A stretch of 64,000 nucleotides of DNA, taken from Actinoplanes flavus. GTDB lineage: Bacteria > Actinomycetota > Actinomycetes > Mycobacteriales > Micromonosporaceae. The stretch spans positions 62,001 through 126,000 of the forward strand of contig NZ_JAGFNS010000024.1 in the NCBI RefSeq assembly GCF_017592555.1. The letters run 5' to 3'. Both the position numbers and the translations under genes were made by a program. Positions 9,217 to 17,848 of the stretch are shown here, one piece after another. How positions within the stretch are numbered: the first letter of the stretch is position 1; each line of letters starts with the position of its first letter. The notes under the pieces were generated by a model, which was not told the origin of the DNA, ran no database searches, and saw only the letters and a list, made by a program, of their open reading frames with translations.

Positions 9217-10553
9217 GCGGCCTGCGGTTCGGTTACGGCACCAACGGGTTCGCCAACCACCGGCTCGACGACGCGCTCGCGGTGATCGCCGACCTGGGGT
9301 ACGAGGGGGTGGCGCTCACCCTCGACCACGACCACCTCGATCCGTTCGCGGACGGTCTGGCCCGCCGGGTCGCCGCGCTGTCGGCGCGGCTGTCGTCGCT
9401 CGGCCTGTCGGTGGTGATCGAGACCGGCGCCCGGTACCTGCTCGATCCGTGGCGCAAGCACGCGCCGACCCTGCTCGACGACGACCGCGAGCCGCGGCTG
9501 GAGTTCCTGGCTCGGGCCGTCGACATCGGCGCGGACCTCGGCGCCGAGGCGGTGTCGTTCTGGGCCGGGGTGCGTCCCGCCACGGTCGGCGAGTCCACCG
9601 CCTGGGACCGGCTCGTCGACGGCTGCGCGCAGATCGTGGAGGTGGCGCGGCGGCGCGGCGTGACCCTCGGCTTCGAGCCGGAGCCGGGGATGCTCGTGCC
9701 GGACATCGCCGGCTGGCGGCGGCTGCACGCCGACCTCGGCGCCCCGGCCGAATTCGGCATCACCCTGGACATCGGGCACTGCCGCTGCCTGGAGCCGATC
9801 CCGGTGCCCGACTGCGTCACGGCGGTGGCCGAACACCTGGTCAACGTCCAGATCGACGACATGCGGCGCGACGTCCACGAGCACCTCGAATTCGGCCACG
9901 GGGAGATCGATTTCCCGCCGGTGCTGGCGGCGCTGTCCGCCGCCGGGTACGCCGGTCTGGTCGCCGTGGAGCTGCCCCGGCACTCGCACGCCGCACCGAC
10001 GGTGGCGGCCCGGTCCCTGGAGTTCCTGCGGGCCGCGCGGAACTCCTGGCTCGCCGACGCCGTCGCGAGGGTCCGCGCGGATCCGCCGTCGATCGTGCGC
10101 CTGTTCGCGCAGGCGGGCCGCCGATGCCGTCCCGGGGAGGGCGCGCGGGCCCGGTTGCTGCGCGCGCTGCCACCGGAGACGGTGCCGCACTGGGTCGACG
10201 ACCTCTACCGGCACGGCGACGCGGCCGAGAAACTGGCTGTCCTGGAGGCGCTGCCGGAGCTGCCGCTCGGCGGGGAGGCGGTGCCGCTGCTGCACGACGC
10301 GTTACGGACCAACGACACCCGCCTGATCACGGCCGCGCTCGGCCCGTACGCCCGGCATCTCGATCAGCACGCGTGGCGGCACGCCGTCCTGAAATGCGTC
10401 TTCCTCGGCGTACCCCTGAAGAACGTCGACCACCTGGACCAACGTGCCGACCGTGAGCTGGCCGCGATGATCTCCGCTCTGCACGCGGAGCGTGCGGCGG
10501 CCGGGCGTGAGCTGCCGGCGGACGCGCACCGCCTGCTCGACCGCATCCCCTGA
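9213..10553 (+). CDS. Xylose-isomerase-like TIM-barrel protein fused to an EboA-like C-terminal domain
   Basis: The protein has 446 residues. About residues 1-265 form an AP-endonuclease-2-type TIM barrel (sugar phosphate isomerase/epimerase), with metal-site-like segments GFEPEPGM, LDIGHCRCLEP and the late VAVELPRHSHAAP. Residues from about 280 form an all-helical domain with ALPPETVPHWVDDLY and AWRHAVLKCVFLGVPL, which I recognise as the EboA-type C-terminal region. In many bacteria EboA is a separate protein, so this is a fusion. Its partner genes are all ebo-like. The reaction is unknown; it overlaps the prenyltransferase gene by 4 bp. Confidence 0.82.
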   Translation: MSGLRFGYGTNGFANHRLDDALAVIADLGYEGVALTLDHDHLDPFADGLARRVAALSARLSSLGLSVVIETGARYLLDPWRKHAPTLLDDDREPRLEFLARAVDIGADLGAEAVSFWAGVRPATVGESTAWDRLVDGCAQIVEVARRRGVTLGFEPEPGMLVPDIAGWRRLHADLGAPAEFGITLDIGHCRCLEPIPVPDCVTAVAEHLVNVQIDDMRRDVHEHLEFGHGEIDFPPVLAALSAAGYAGLVAVELPRHSHAAPTVAARSLEFLRAARNSWLADAVARVRADPPSIVRLFAQAGRRCRPGEGARARLLRALPPETVPHWVDDLYRHGDAAEKLAVLEALPELPLGGEAVPLLHDALRTNDTRLITAALGPYARHLDQHAWRHAVLKCVFLGVPLKNVDHLDQRADRELAAMISALHAERAAAGRELPADAHRLLDRIP

Positions 10554-10574
10554 TCCCATCCCCTGGGAGGTCCC

Positions 10575-11426
10575 GTGCGAATCTTCGACCCGCATATCCA
10601 CATGACCTCACGCACCACCGACGACTACGAGCGCATGGCCGAGGCCGGGGTCCGCGCCGTCGTCGAACCGGCCTTCTGGCTGGGCCAGCCACGCACCAAC
10701 CCCGGCTCGTTCGCCGACTACTTCGACTCCCTCGTCGGATGGGAGCCGTTCCGGGCCGCCCAGTTCGGCATCCGCCACCACGCCACCATCGCCCTGAACC
10801 CGAAGGAGGCCAACGACCCCCGCTGCCGGCCGGTGCTCGACCTGATCCCGCGCTACCTCGACAAGGACTCGGTGGTGGCGGTCGGCGAGATCGGGTACGA
10901 CGCGATGACACCGGAGGAGGACGAGGCGTTCGCCGTGCAGCTGGCGCTGGCCGTCGAGTACGAGCTCCCGGCACTCGTGCACACCCCGCACCGGGACAAG
11001 GCGCAGGGCGTGAAACGAACCCTCGACGTGGTGCGGGAGAGCGGTATCCCACCCGGCCGGGTGCTCGTCGACCACCTCAACGAGGTGACCGTCGGCGACG
11101 TGCGGGACACCGGCTGCTGGATGGGCTTCTCGATCTATCCGGACACGAAGATGTCGCCACCGCGGATGGTGGAGATCCTGCGCTCGCACGGCCTGGACCG
11201 GATGCTGGTGAACTCGGCCGCCGACTGGGGCCGCTCGGACCCGCTGCTGACCCGGCGCACCGGCGAGGCGATGCTGGCGGCCGGATTCAGCGACGACGAC
11301 GTGGACCGGGTGCTGTGGCGCAACCCGGTGGCGTTCTACAGCCTGTCCGGGCGCCTCGACCTGAGCGACACCGGCGACACCGGTCCGCTGTTCGAGGGCA
11401 GCTCGATCCTGCGAGGGGGCAGCTGA
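10575..11426 (+). CDS. eboB: TatD-like metal-dependent hydrolase (EboB)
   Basis: The 283-residue protein starts at GTG 10575, preceded by GGGAGG four bases upstream. The amidohydrolase-superfamily metal motif HxH is visible in DPHIHM near residue 7. VGEIGYD, LVHTPHRDK and VDHLNE supply further likely metal ligands, and VNSAADWG carries the expected late Asp. TatD proteins are metal-dependent hydrolases; the ebo member is proposed to act on a small metabolite. Its stop overlaps the EboE start by one base. Confidence 0.88.
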   Translation: MRIFDPHIHMTSRTTDDYERMAEAGVRAVVEPAFWLGQPRTNPGSFADYFDSLVGWEPFRAAQFGIRHHATIALNPKEANDPRCRPVLDLIPRYLDKDSVVAVGEIGYDAMTPEEDEAFAVQLALAVEYELPALVHTPHRDKAQGVKRTLDVVRESGIPPGRVLVDHLNEVTVGDVRDTGCWMGFSIYPDTKMSPPRMVEILRSHGLDRMLVNSAADWGRSDPLLTRRTGEAMLAAGFSDDDVDRVLWRNPVAFYSLSGRLDLSDTGDTGPLFEGSSILRGGS

Positions 11427-12541
11427 TGCGGGTCCACCGTCCGGACGGCCGGCCGGTCCATCTCAGCTACTGCACCAACGTGCACCCGGCCGAGGACCTG
11501 TCCGGCATCATCGGCCAGCTCGACACCTACGCCGTCGCGGTGCGGGAGCGGCTCGGCGCCGACGTGCTGGGGCTCGGCCTGTGGCTGGCCGCGCCGGTGG
11601 CGGCCGTGCTCGCCGAGGACGGCGAGGCGCGCCGTGGGCTGCGCCGGGAACTCGACGTGCGCGGTCTGGAGGTGGTCACCCTCAACGGGTTCCCGTACGA
11701 GGCGTTCCAGGCGCCGGTCGTCAAACACGCCGTCTACCGGCCCGACTGGACCACCCCGGAACGGCTGGACCACACCCTGAACCTGGCCCGGATCCTGGTC
11801 GATCTGCTGCCCGCCGACGCCGACCGGGGTTCGGTGTCGACGCTGCCGCTGGCCTGGCGGGAGCCGTGGCCGGCCGAGCGGCGCGACGCCGCCCGGCGGA
11901 TGCTGGACCGGCTCGCCGAGGGACTGTCCGAGATCGCCTGGCAGACCGGCCGGGTGGTCCGGGTGGCGTTCGAACCGGAGCCCGGCTGCGTCGCCGAGAC
12001 CAGCGCGCAGGCCGTCGACATGCTGGCCGGCACGGACACCGACCGGCTCGGCGTCTGCCTCGACCTGGCCCACCTGGCGTGCGCCTGGGAGGAGCCGAAA
12101 GCCGCGGTGGACCGGCTGGCCGCGGCCGGGATCCCGATCGTCAAGGTGCAGGTGTCGGCCGCGCTGGAGGTCGCCGACCCGGTCGCGGCCCGGCCGGTGC
12201 TCCAGCGGTACGCCGAACCCCGGTTCCTGCACCAGACCCGGACCGCCGCCGGGCACGCCTGCGACGACCTCGACCTCGCCCTCGCCGAGAACCCGCCCGG
12301 CCCGTGGCGCATCCATTTCCACGTGCCGCTGCACGCGCCACCGGCGCCACCGCTGACCGCCACCACACCGCTGCTGCGGGACGCGCTGGCCGTCGTGGAC
12401 TGCGACCACTTCGACGTGGAGACCTACACCTGGGACGTCCTGCCGGCCGGGCAGCGGCCCACCTCACCCGCGGAACTGGCCGACGGCATCGCCGGTGAGC
12501 TCGCCTGGACCCGCGACCAGCTGACCGGAGCGCGCGCATGA
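11426..12541 (+). CDS. eboE: EboE-like metabolite traffic protein (TIM barrel)
   Basis: The 371-residue protein begins with the EboE hallmark HLSYCTNVHPAEDL, followed by a TIM barrel with FEPEPGC and CLDLAHLACAW, which look like metal-site strands of xylose-isomerase-type proteins. In Nostoc the ebo genes are required for export of the scytonemin precursor to the periplasm, and EboE is one of the conserved components. The start ATG overlaps the hydrolase stop (TGATG) and its own stop overlaps the next ATG, so it is translationally coupled on both sides. Confidence 0.88.
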   Translation: MRVHRPDGRPVHLSYCTNVHPAEDLSGIIGQLDTYAVAVRERLGADVLGLGLWLAAPVAAVLAEDGEARRGLRRELDVRGLEVVTLNGFPYEAFQAPVVKHAVYRPDWTTPERLDHTLNLARILVDLLPADADRGSVSTLPLAWREPWPAERRDAARRMLDRLAEGLSEIAWQTGRVVRVAFEPEPGCVAETSAQAVDMLAGTDTDRLGVCLDLAHLACAWEEPKAAVDRLAAAGIPIVKVQVSAALEVADPVAARPVLQRYAEPRFLHQTRTAAGHACDDLDLALAENPPGPWRIHFHVPLHAPPAPPLTATTPLLRDALAVVDCDHFDVETYTWDVLPAGQRPTSPAELADGIAGELAWTRDQLTGARA

Positions 12542-13872
12542 CGAAACTCGTGGTCCTCGACGTGGTCGGGCTGACCCCGCGCCTGCTGGAACACATGCCC
12601 CGGCTGCGGGCGATCGGCGCCGTCAACCGGCTCGACCCGGTGCTCCCGGCCGTCACGTGCAGCGTGCAGGCCAGCCTGCTGACGGGGGAGACCCCGGCCG
12701 GGCACGGGATCGTCGGCAACGGCTGGTACTTCCGGGATCTGGGCGAGGTGCTGCTGTGGCGCCAGCACCACGCCCTGGTCGGCGGGGAGAAGGTGTGGCA
12801 GGCCGCCCGGAAGCGGTTCCCCGGCTACACGGTCGCCAACATCTGCTGGTGGTACGCCATGGGCGCGGACGTCAACTGGACCATCACCCCGAGACCGATC
12901 TACTACGCGGACGGGCGCAAGGAACCGGACTGCTACACCGACCCGCCGGAGTTGCACGACGAGCTGGACACCTTCCCGCTGTTCAGCTATTGGGGGCCGG
13001 GCGCCGGTATCGCCTCGTCGAAGTGGATCTGCCGGGCCGCCGAGCACGTGATGGCCGCCCACGACCCCGATCTGACGTTGGTGTACGTCCCACATCTGGA
13101 CTACGACCTGCAACGGTACGGCCCGGACGACCCGCGTGCGGCGGCCGCGGCGGCCGAGCTGGACGAGGTGCTCGGCCCGCTGCTGGACGCCGCGCGGGCC
13201 CGCGGGGCGACGATCGTGGCGCTGTCGGAGTACGGCATCACCCCGGTGCGCCGGCCGGTCGACGTGAACCGGCGGCTGCGCGAGAAGGGCCTGTTGCGGG
13301 TCCACACGCAGGCCGGCATGGAGTACCTGGACCCGTGGACGTCCCGGGCGTTCGCCGTCGCCGACCACCAGATCGCCCACGTGTACGTGCGGGACCCGGC
13401 GGACGTGCCGGTGGTGGCGGCGCTGCTCGACGATCTGCCGGGCGTCGCCGAGGTGCGCGACGGCCTGGGCCACGAACGCTCCGGTGAGCTGGTGCTGGTC
13501 GCCGAACCGGACGCGTGGTTCACCTACTACTACTGGCTCGACGACGCCCGCGCCCCGGACTTCGCCCGGCTGGTGGACATCCACCGCAAGCCCGGCTACG
13601 ACCCGGCCGAGCTGTTCCTCGATCCCGCCGGGCCGGCGTCCGCGAAGCGCCGGGCGGCCGTCGCGCTGGCCCGCAAGAAGCTCGGCATGCGGTACCTGAT
13701 GCGGGTGGTCGGCCTGGACGCCGGCGCGCGGGCGGTCCGCGGCTCGCACGGGCGCCTGCCGGACCGCGCCGAGGACGCCCCGGTCCTGCTCTGCTCGGAC
13801 CCGGCCGGGGCGGTCGGCCGGATCGCCGCCACCGAGGTGAAGAGCCTGCTGTTGCGTCTGGCCGAGCGGTAG
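12538..13872 (+). CDS. eboF: Alkaline-phosphatase-superfamily phosphodiesterase (EboF-like nucleotide pyrophosphatase)
   Basis: The 444-residue protein has the nucleotide pyrophosphatase/phosphodiesterase layout. It starts with VVLDVVGLTPRLL, where the Asp is a metal ligand. The segment AVTCSVQASLLTG holds the nucleophilic Thr. TPAGHGIVGNGWY, then YVPHLDYDLQRYGP and LSEYGI, follow as expected for metal-binding His and Asp. There is no signal peptide. In the ebo cluster this protein is the likely phosphate- or nucleotide-releasing step. It overlaps the EboE gene by 4 bp. Confidence 0.85.
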   Translation: MTKLVVLDVVGLTPRLLEHMPRLRAIGAVNRLDPVLPAVTCSVQASLLTGETPAGHGIVGNGWYFRDLGEVLLWRQHHALVGGEKVWQAARKRFPGYTVANICWWYAMGADVNWTITPRPIYYADGRKEPDCYTDPPELHDELDTFPLFSYWGPGAGIASSKWICRAAEHVMAAHDPDLTLVYVPHLDYDLQRYGPDDPRAAAAAAELDEVLGPLLDAARARGATIVALSEYGITPVRRPVDVNRRLREKGLLRVHTQAGMEYLDPWTSRAFAVADHQIAHVYVRDPADVPVVAALLDDLPGVAEVRDGLGHERSGELVLVAEPDAWFTYYYWLDDARAPDFARLVDIHRKPGYDPAELFLDPAGPASAKRRAAVALARKKLGMRYLMRVVGLDAGARAVRGSHGRLPDRAEDAPVLLCSDPAGAVGRIAATEVKSLLLRLAER

Positions 13873-13883
13873 GGGAGGGGACC

Positions 13884-14921
13884 GTGACACTGCGGGCCCG
13901 TTTCGACGCCCGGCTCGCCGACTTCCTCGCCGCGCAGGGCCCGCAGTGGCCCGAGGGAGCGCCACGGGGGCTGTTCAGCACACTGCAACGGTTCCTGCTG
14001 TCCGGCGGTAAGCGGCTGCGGCCGATGTTCTGCTACTGGGGCTGGTGCGGCGCCGGCGGCGACGACGATCCGGGCATCGTCACCGCGGCCGCCGCGCTGG
14101 AGATCTTCCACGCCTTCGCGCTGATCCACGACGACATCATGGACGGCAGCGAGCGGCGCCGTGGCGAGCCGTCGGTGCACGCGCTCTTCGCCGATCTGCA
14201 CAGCCGGTCGTCGTGGCGCGGCGACGCCGCGAGCTACGGGCGCAACTCCGCGCTGCTCTGCGGTGACCTGTGCGCGGTCTGGGCGGATCAGATGTTCCAG
14301 AGCTGCGGGCTGAGCGACGAGCAGGTGAGCCGGGGGTACGCGGTCTTCGGCGCCATGCGCACCGAGGTGATCGCGGGCCAGTACCTCGACCTGGTCTCCG
14401 GGGTCGGCGACGGCTCGACGGCCAGCGCCCTGACCGTGATCCGGCTCAAGGCGGCCCGCTACACGGTGACCCGGCCGTTGCAGATCGGCGCGGCCCTGGC
14501 CGGCGCCGGGAACGGCCTGCTGGAGACGTTCGCCGCGTTCGGTGATCCGCTCGGCGACGCCTTCCAGTTGCGGGACGACGTGCTCGGGGTGTTCGGCGAT
14601 CCGGCGGTGACCGGCAAGCCGGTGCTGGACGACCTGCGTGAGGGCAAGCGCACGGTGCTGATGGGGCTGGCCCGCGAGGCGGCCGGCCACCGGCAGGCGG
14701 CCCGGATCCGGGCGCTGCTGGGCAGCCCGGATCTGGACGAGGCCGGTGCGGCCGAGCTGCGCCGGATCATCGTCGACACCGGCGCGCTGGACGGCGTCGA
14801 ACGGCTGATCAAGCTGAGGGTGGAGTCCGCCCTGGCGGCGCTGGCCGGTTCGGGGGTGCCGCCGGAGGTCGCGGACCGGCTGACGGCGCTGGCACACGAG
14901 ACAGTTCACCGTCAGCGTTGA
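13884..14921 (+). CDS. Polyprenyl diphosphate synthase (trans-isoprenyl type)
   Basis: The 345-residue protein carries the GGKRLRP substrate motif, a first Asp-rich motif DDIMD at residues 83-87 and a second motif DDVLGVFGD at 231-239, all as in trans-prenyl diphosphate synthases. It is predicted to make geranylgeranyl or a longer diphosphate from isopentenyl diphosphate. The residue before DDIMD is His and residues upstream include Phe and Ala; I cannot read chain length with confidence. The GTG at 13884 is preceded by GGGGAGGGG, and the gene follows the EboF-like stop by 11 bases, so it is part of the operon and may feed the UbiA enzyme. Confidence 0.9.
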   Translation: MTLRARFDARLADFLAAQGPQWPEGAPRGLFSTLQRFLLSGGKRLRPMFCYWGWCGAGGDDDPGIVTAAAALEIFHAFALIHDDIMDGSERRRGEPSVHALFADLHSRSSWRGDAASYGRNSALLCGDLCAVWADQMFQSCGLSDEQVSRGYAVFGAMRTEVIAGQYLDLVSGVGDGSTASALTVIRLKAARYTVTRPLQIGAALAGAGNGLLETFAAFGDPLGDAFQLRDDVLGVFGDPAVTGKPVLDDLREGKRTVLMGLAREAAGHRQAARIRALLGSPDLDEAGAAELRRIIVDTGALDGVERLIKLRVESALAALAGSGVPPEVADRLTALAHETVHRQR

Positions 14922-15038
14922 AAAGTTGTGTACGTAGTGACAAAAGTCGATGGCTTCTTTACTGTTTCGGGCAGGTGACGTCGGCGGCGCGACCACCCAT
15001 TCCTCACGTTCCCCAAGCTCCGAAGGGATGGCCGCACC

Positions 15039-17837
15039 ATGCCCGTTTCGTCCCGCCGCCGATGGTGGACCGCCGGCTCCGTCGCCGCGCTGATCCTCGC
15101 GACCGGCCCGGCCCCAGCCCAGGCGCACCCGGTCGACCCAGCCGACTTCCAGCAGGTCACCCTCGCCAAGGGGGAGCCCGAGGTCGGCGAGCCGATGAGC
15201 CTCGCCGTGCTGCCGGACCGCTCCGTGCTGCACACCGCCCGCAACGGCACGCTGCGCCGCACCGACGCCGCCGGCAACACCGCCGTCGTCGGCACCCTCG
15301 CGGTCTACACCCACGACGAGGAGGGGTTGCAGGGCGTGGGCGTCGACCCCGGCTTCGCCACCAACCGGTTCATCTACCTCTACTACGCCCCGCCGCTGAG
15401 CACCCCGGCCGGCGACGCGCCGGACACCGGCAGCGACTTCTCCGCCTTCAACGGCGTGAACCGTCTCTCCCGCTTCACCCTCACCGCCGACTGGAAGCTC
15501 AGCGCCGAGCGCACCGTCCTCGACGTGCCGGCCACCCGCGGCATCTGCTGCCACGTCGGCGGCGACATCGACTTCGACGCGGCCGGCAACCTCTACCTGT
15601 CCACCGGCGACGACAGCAACCCGTTCCAGTCCGACGGTTACACGCCGATCGACGAGCGGGCCAACCGCAATCCGGCCTTCGACGCCCAGCGCAGCGCGGG
15701 CAACACCAACGACCTGCGCGGCAAGATCCTGCGGATCAAGGTCAACGCCGACGGTACGTACAGCTCGCCGGCCGGGAACATGTTCGCCCCCGGCACGGCC
15801 GGCACCCGCCCGGAGATCTACGCGATGGGGTTCCGCAACCCGTTCCGGATGACCGTCGACAAGGCCACCGGCGTGGTCTACGTCGGCGACTACGGGCCGG
15901 ACGCGGGATCGTCGTCCACGCGCGGCCCGAGCGGCCAGGTCGAGTTCAACCGGATCACCGCGCCCGGCAACTACGGCTGGCCGTACTGCACCGGCACCAA
16001 CACCGCCGCCGAGACGTACGCCGACGTCGACTTCGCCACCGGCGCCGTCGGCGCCAAGTTCGGCTGCGCGGCCGGGCCGGTCAACAACTCGCCCCGCAAC
16101 ACCGGCCTCGGCACGCTGCCGGCGGCCAAGACCTCCTGGATCCGGTACGGCGGGGACGCCGGCACCCCACCGGAGTTCGGTGGCGGCTCGGAATCGCCGA
16201 TGGGCGGCCCGGTCTACCGGTACAACGCGGCCAACCCGTCCACCACGAAGTTCCCGCAGTCCCTGGACGGGCACTTCTTCGCCGCCGAGTTCGGCCGCGG
16301 CTGGATCAAGCCGATCCACGTCGGCGCCGACGGTTCGGTCGGCGAGATCTCGTCGTTCACCTGGAACGGCAAGCAGGTGATGGACCTCGCGTTCGGGCCG
16401 GACGGCGCGCTCTACGTGCTCGACTACGGCACCGGCTACTTCAACGGCGACGAGAACTCGGCGCTGTACCGGTACGACTACGTCGGTGGCGGCAACCGGG
16501 CCCCGACCGCGGTGGCGAACGCCAACCAGACCTCCGGCCAGGCGCCGCTGACCGTGCAGTTCTCCTCGGCCGGCTCCACCGACCCGGAGGGCGGGGCGCT
16601 GACCTACCGGTGGGACTTCGGCGACGGCGGCAGCTCCACGGCGGCCAACCCGTCGCACACGTTCACGGCCAACGGCGCCTACGACGTGAAACTCACCGTC
16701 ACCGACCCGCAGGGCGCCACCGGCAGCGACAACGTGCAGGTCGGCGTCGGCAACACCGCCCCCACGGTACGCATCGGCGCGCCCGGTGACGGGCGGGTGT
16801 TCTCCTTCGGCGACACCGTCGCCTACGCGGTGACCGTCACCGACCCGGAGGACGCCACGATCGACTGCGCCAAGGTCAAGATGACCTATGTGCTCGGCCA
16901 CGACCAGCACGGCCACCAGATCACCTCGAAGACCGGCTGCACCGGCACGCTCACCATCCCGGTCGACGGCGAGCACGACACCGCGGCGAACATCTTCGCC
17001 GTGTTCGACGCCGAGTACACCGACGCCGGCGGCCTGACCACGCACGCCCAGCACACCCTGCAACCCGCGCACCGGCAGGCCGAGCACTACAAGACCTCCG
17101 CCGGGGTGGCCCCGATGAACAAGCCGGAGGCCGAGGGCGGCAAGACCGTCGGGGACATCCACAACGGCGACTGGATCGCGTTCCAGCCGTACCAGCTCGG
17201 CAACGTGTCCCGCTTCAGCGCCCGGGTCTCGTCGGCCGGGGTGGGCGGCACGATCCAGGTGCGGGCCGGTTCGGCGACCGGAACCGTGCTCGGCTCGGCC
17301 GCCGTGCCGGTGACCGGCGGCTGGAACGTCTTCACCGACGTCAGCGGCGCCCTCACCACCCCGCCGGCCGGCACCACCACCCTGTACCTGACGTTCAGCG
17401 GCGGCACGGGCGCCCTCTTCGACGTCGACGCGTTCACCCTCGTCAAGGCCCCTACCGGCCCGGTCACCGGCCTCGCCGGCAAGTGCCTGGACGTCAACGG
17501 CGGTGGCACCGCCGACGGCACCAAGATCCAACTGTGGACCTGCAACGGCTCCGCCGCGCAGGTCTGGACGGTCGACGGCCAGGTGTGGCGCAACCCGCAG
17601 TCGGGCAAGTGCCTCGACGTGGCCGGCGGCGGCACCGCCAACGGCACCAAGGTCCAGCTGTGGACCTGCAACGGCACCGCCGCCCAGAACTGGACCGCGC
17701 CGGCCGACAGGACGGTCCGGAACCCGGCCTCCGGCCGATGCCTGGACGTCTCCGAGGTCAAGCCGAACGACGGCCAGCAGATCCACATCTGGGACTGCCT
17801 GGGCGCCGCCAACCAACTGTGGAACCTGCCTCAGTGA
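15039..17837 (+). CDS. Secreted PQQ-type sugar dehydrogenase with PKD, CBM and ricin-lectin modules
   Basis: The 932-residue protein has a signal peptide of about 30 residues ending at AQA. Residues about 35-480 form a soluble glucose/sorbosone dehydrogenase-like propeller, with GICCHVGGDIDFD, AMGFRNPFRMTVD and DGALYVLDYG. A PKD domain (about 487-570, YRWDFGDGGSS) follows, then a beta-sandwich, a carbohydrate-binding module near 685-805 and a three-repeat ricin B-type lectin (QLWTCNG and QIHIWDC). It likely oxidises extracellular sugars while bound to glycans; PQQ dependence is from family. A paralogue lies at 21873. Confidence 0.88.
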   Translation: MPVSSRRRWWTAGSVAALILATGPAPAQAHPVDPADFQQVTLAKGEPEVGEPMSLAVLPDRSVLHTARNGTLRRTDAAGNTAVVGTLAVYTHDEEGLQGVGVDPGFATNRFIYLYYAPPLSTPAGDAPDTGSDFSAFNGVNRLSRFTLTADWKLSAERTVLDVPATRGICCHVGGDIDFDAAGNLYLSTGDDSNPFQSDGYTPIDERANRNPAFDAQRSAGNTNDLRGKILRIKVNADGTYSSPAGNMFAPGTAGTRPEIYAMGFRNPFRMTVDKATGVVYVGDYGPDAGSSSTRGPSGQVEFNRITAPGNYGWPYCTGTNTAAETYADVDFATGAVGAKFGCAAGPVNNSPRNTGLGTLPAAKTSWIRYGGDAGTPPEFGGGSESPMGGPVYRYNAANPSTTKFPQSLDGHFFAAEFGRGWIKPIHVGADGSVGEISSFTWNGKQVMDLAFGPDGALYVLDYGTGYFNGDENSALYRYDYVGGGNRAPTAVANANQTSGQAPLTVQFSSAGSTDPEGGALTYRWDFGDGGSSTAANPSHTFTANGAYDVKLTVTDPQGATGSDNVQVGVGNTAPTVRIGAPGDGRVFSFGDTVAYAVTVTDPEDATIDCAKVKMTYVLGHDQHGHQITSKTGCTGTLTIPVDGEHDTAANIFAVFDAEYTDAGGLTTHAQHTLQPAHRQAEHYKTSAGVAPMNKPEAEGGKTVGDIHNGDWIAFQPYQLGNVSRFSARVSSAGVGGTIQVRAGSATGTVLGSAAVPVTGGWNVFTDVSGALTTPPAGTTTLYLTFSGGTGALFDVDAFTLVKAPTGPVTGLAGKCLDVNGGGTADGTKIQLWTCNGSAAQVWTVDGQVWRNPQSGKCLDVAGGGTANGTKVQLWTCNGTAAQNWTAPADRTVRNPASGRCLDVSEVKPNDGQQIHIWDCLGAANQLWNLPQ

Positions 17838-17848
17838 GGAGAGAACCG

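Noticed and set aside
13596..17816. A 1406-codon open frame on the minus strand
   Set aside because: It is antisense to the prenyl synthase and PQQ-type genes, which have clear family motifs. Its product is low-complexity Gly/Arg/Val/Asp, an effect of the high GC codon bias.
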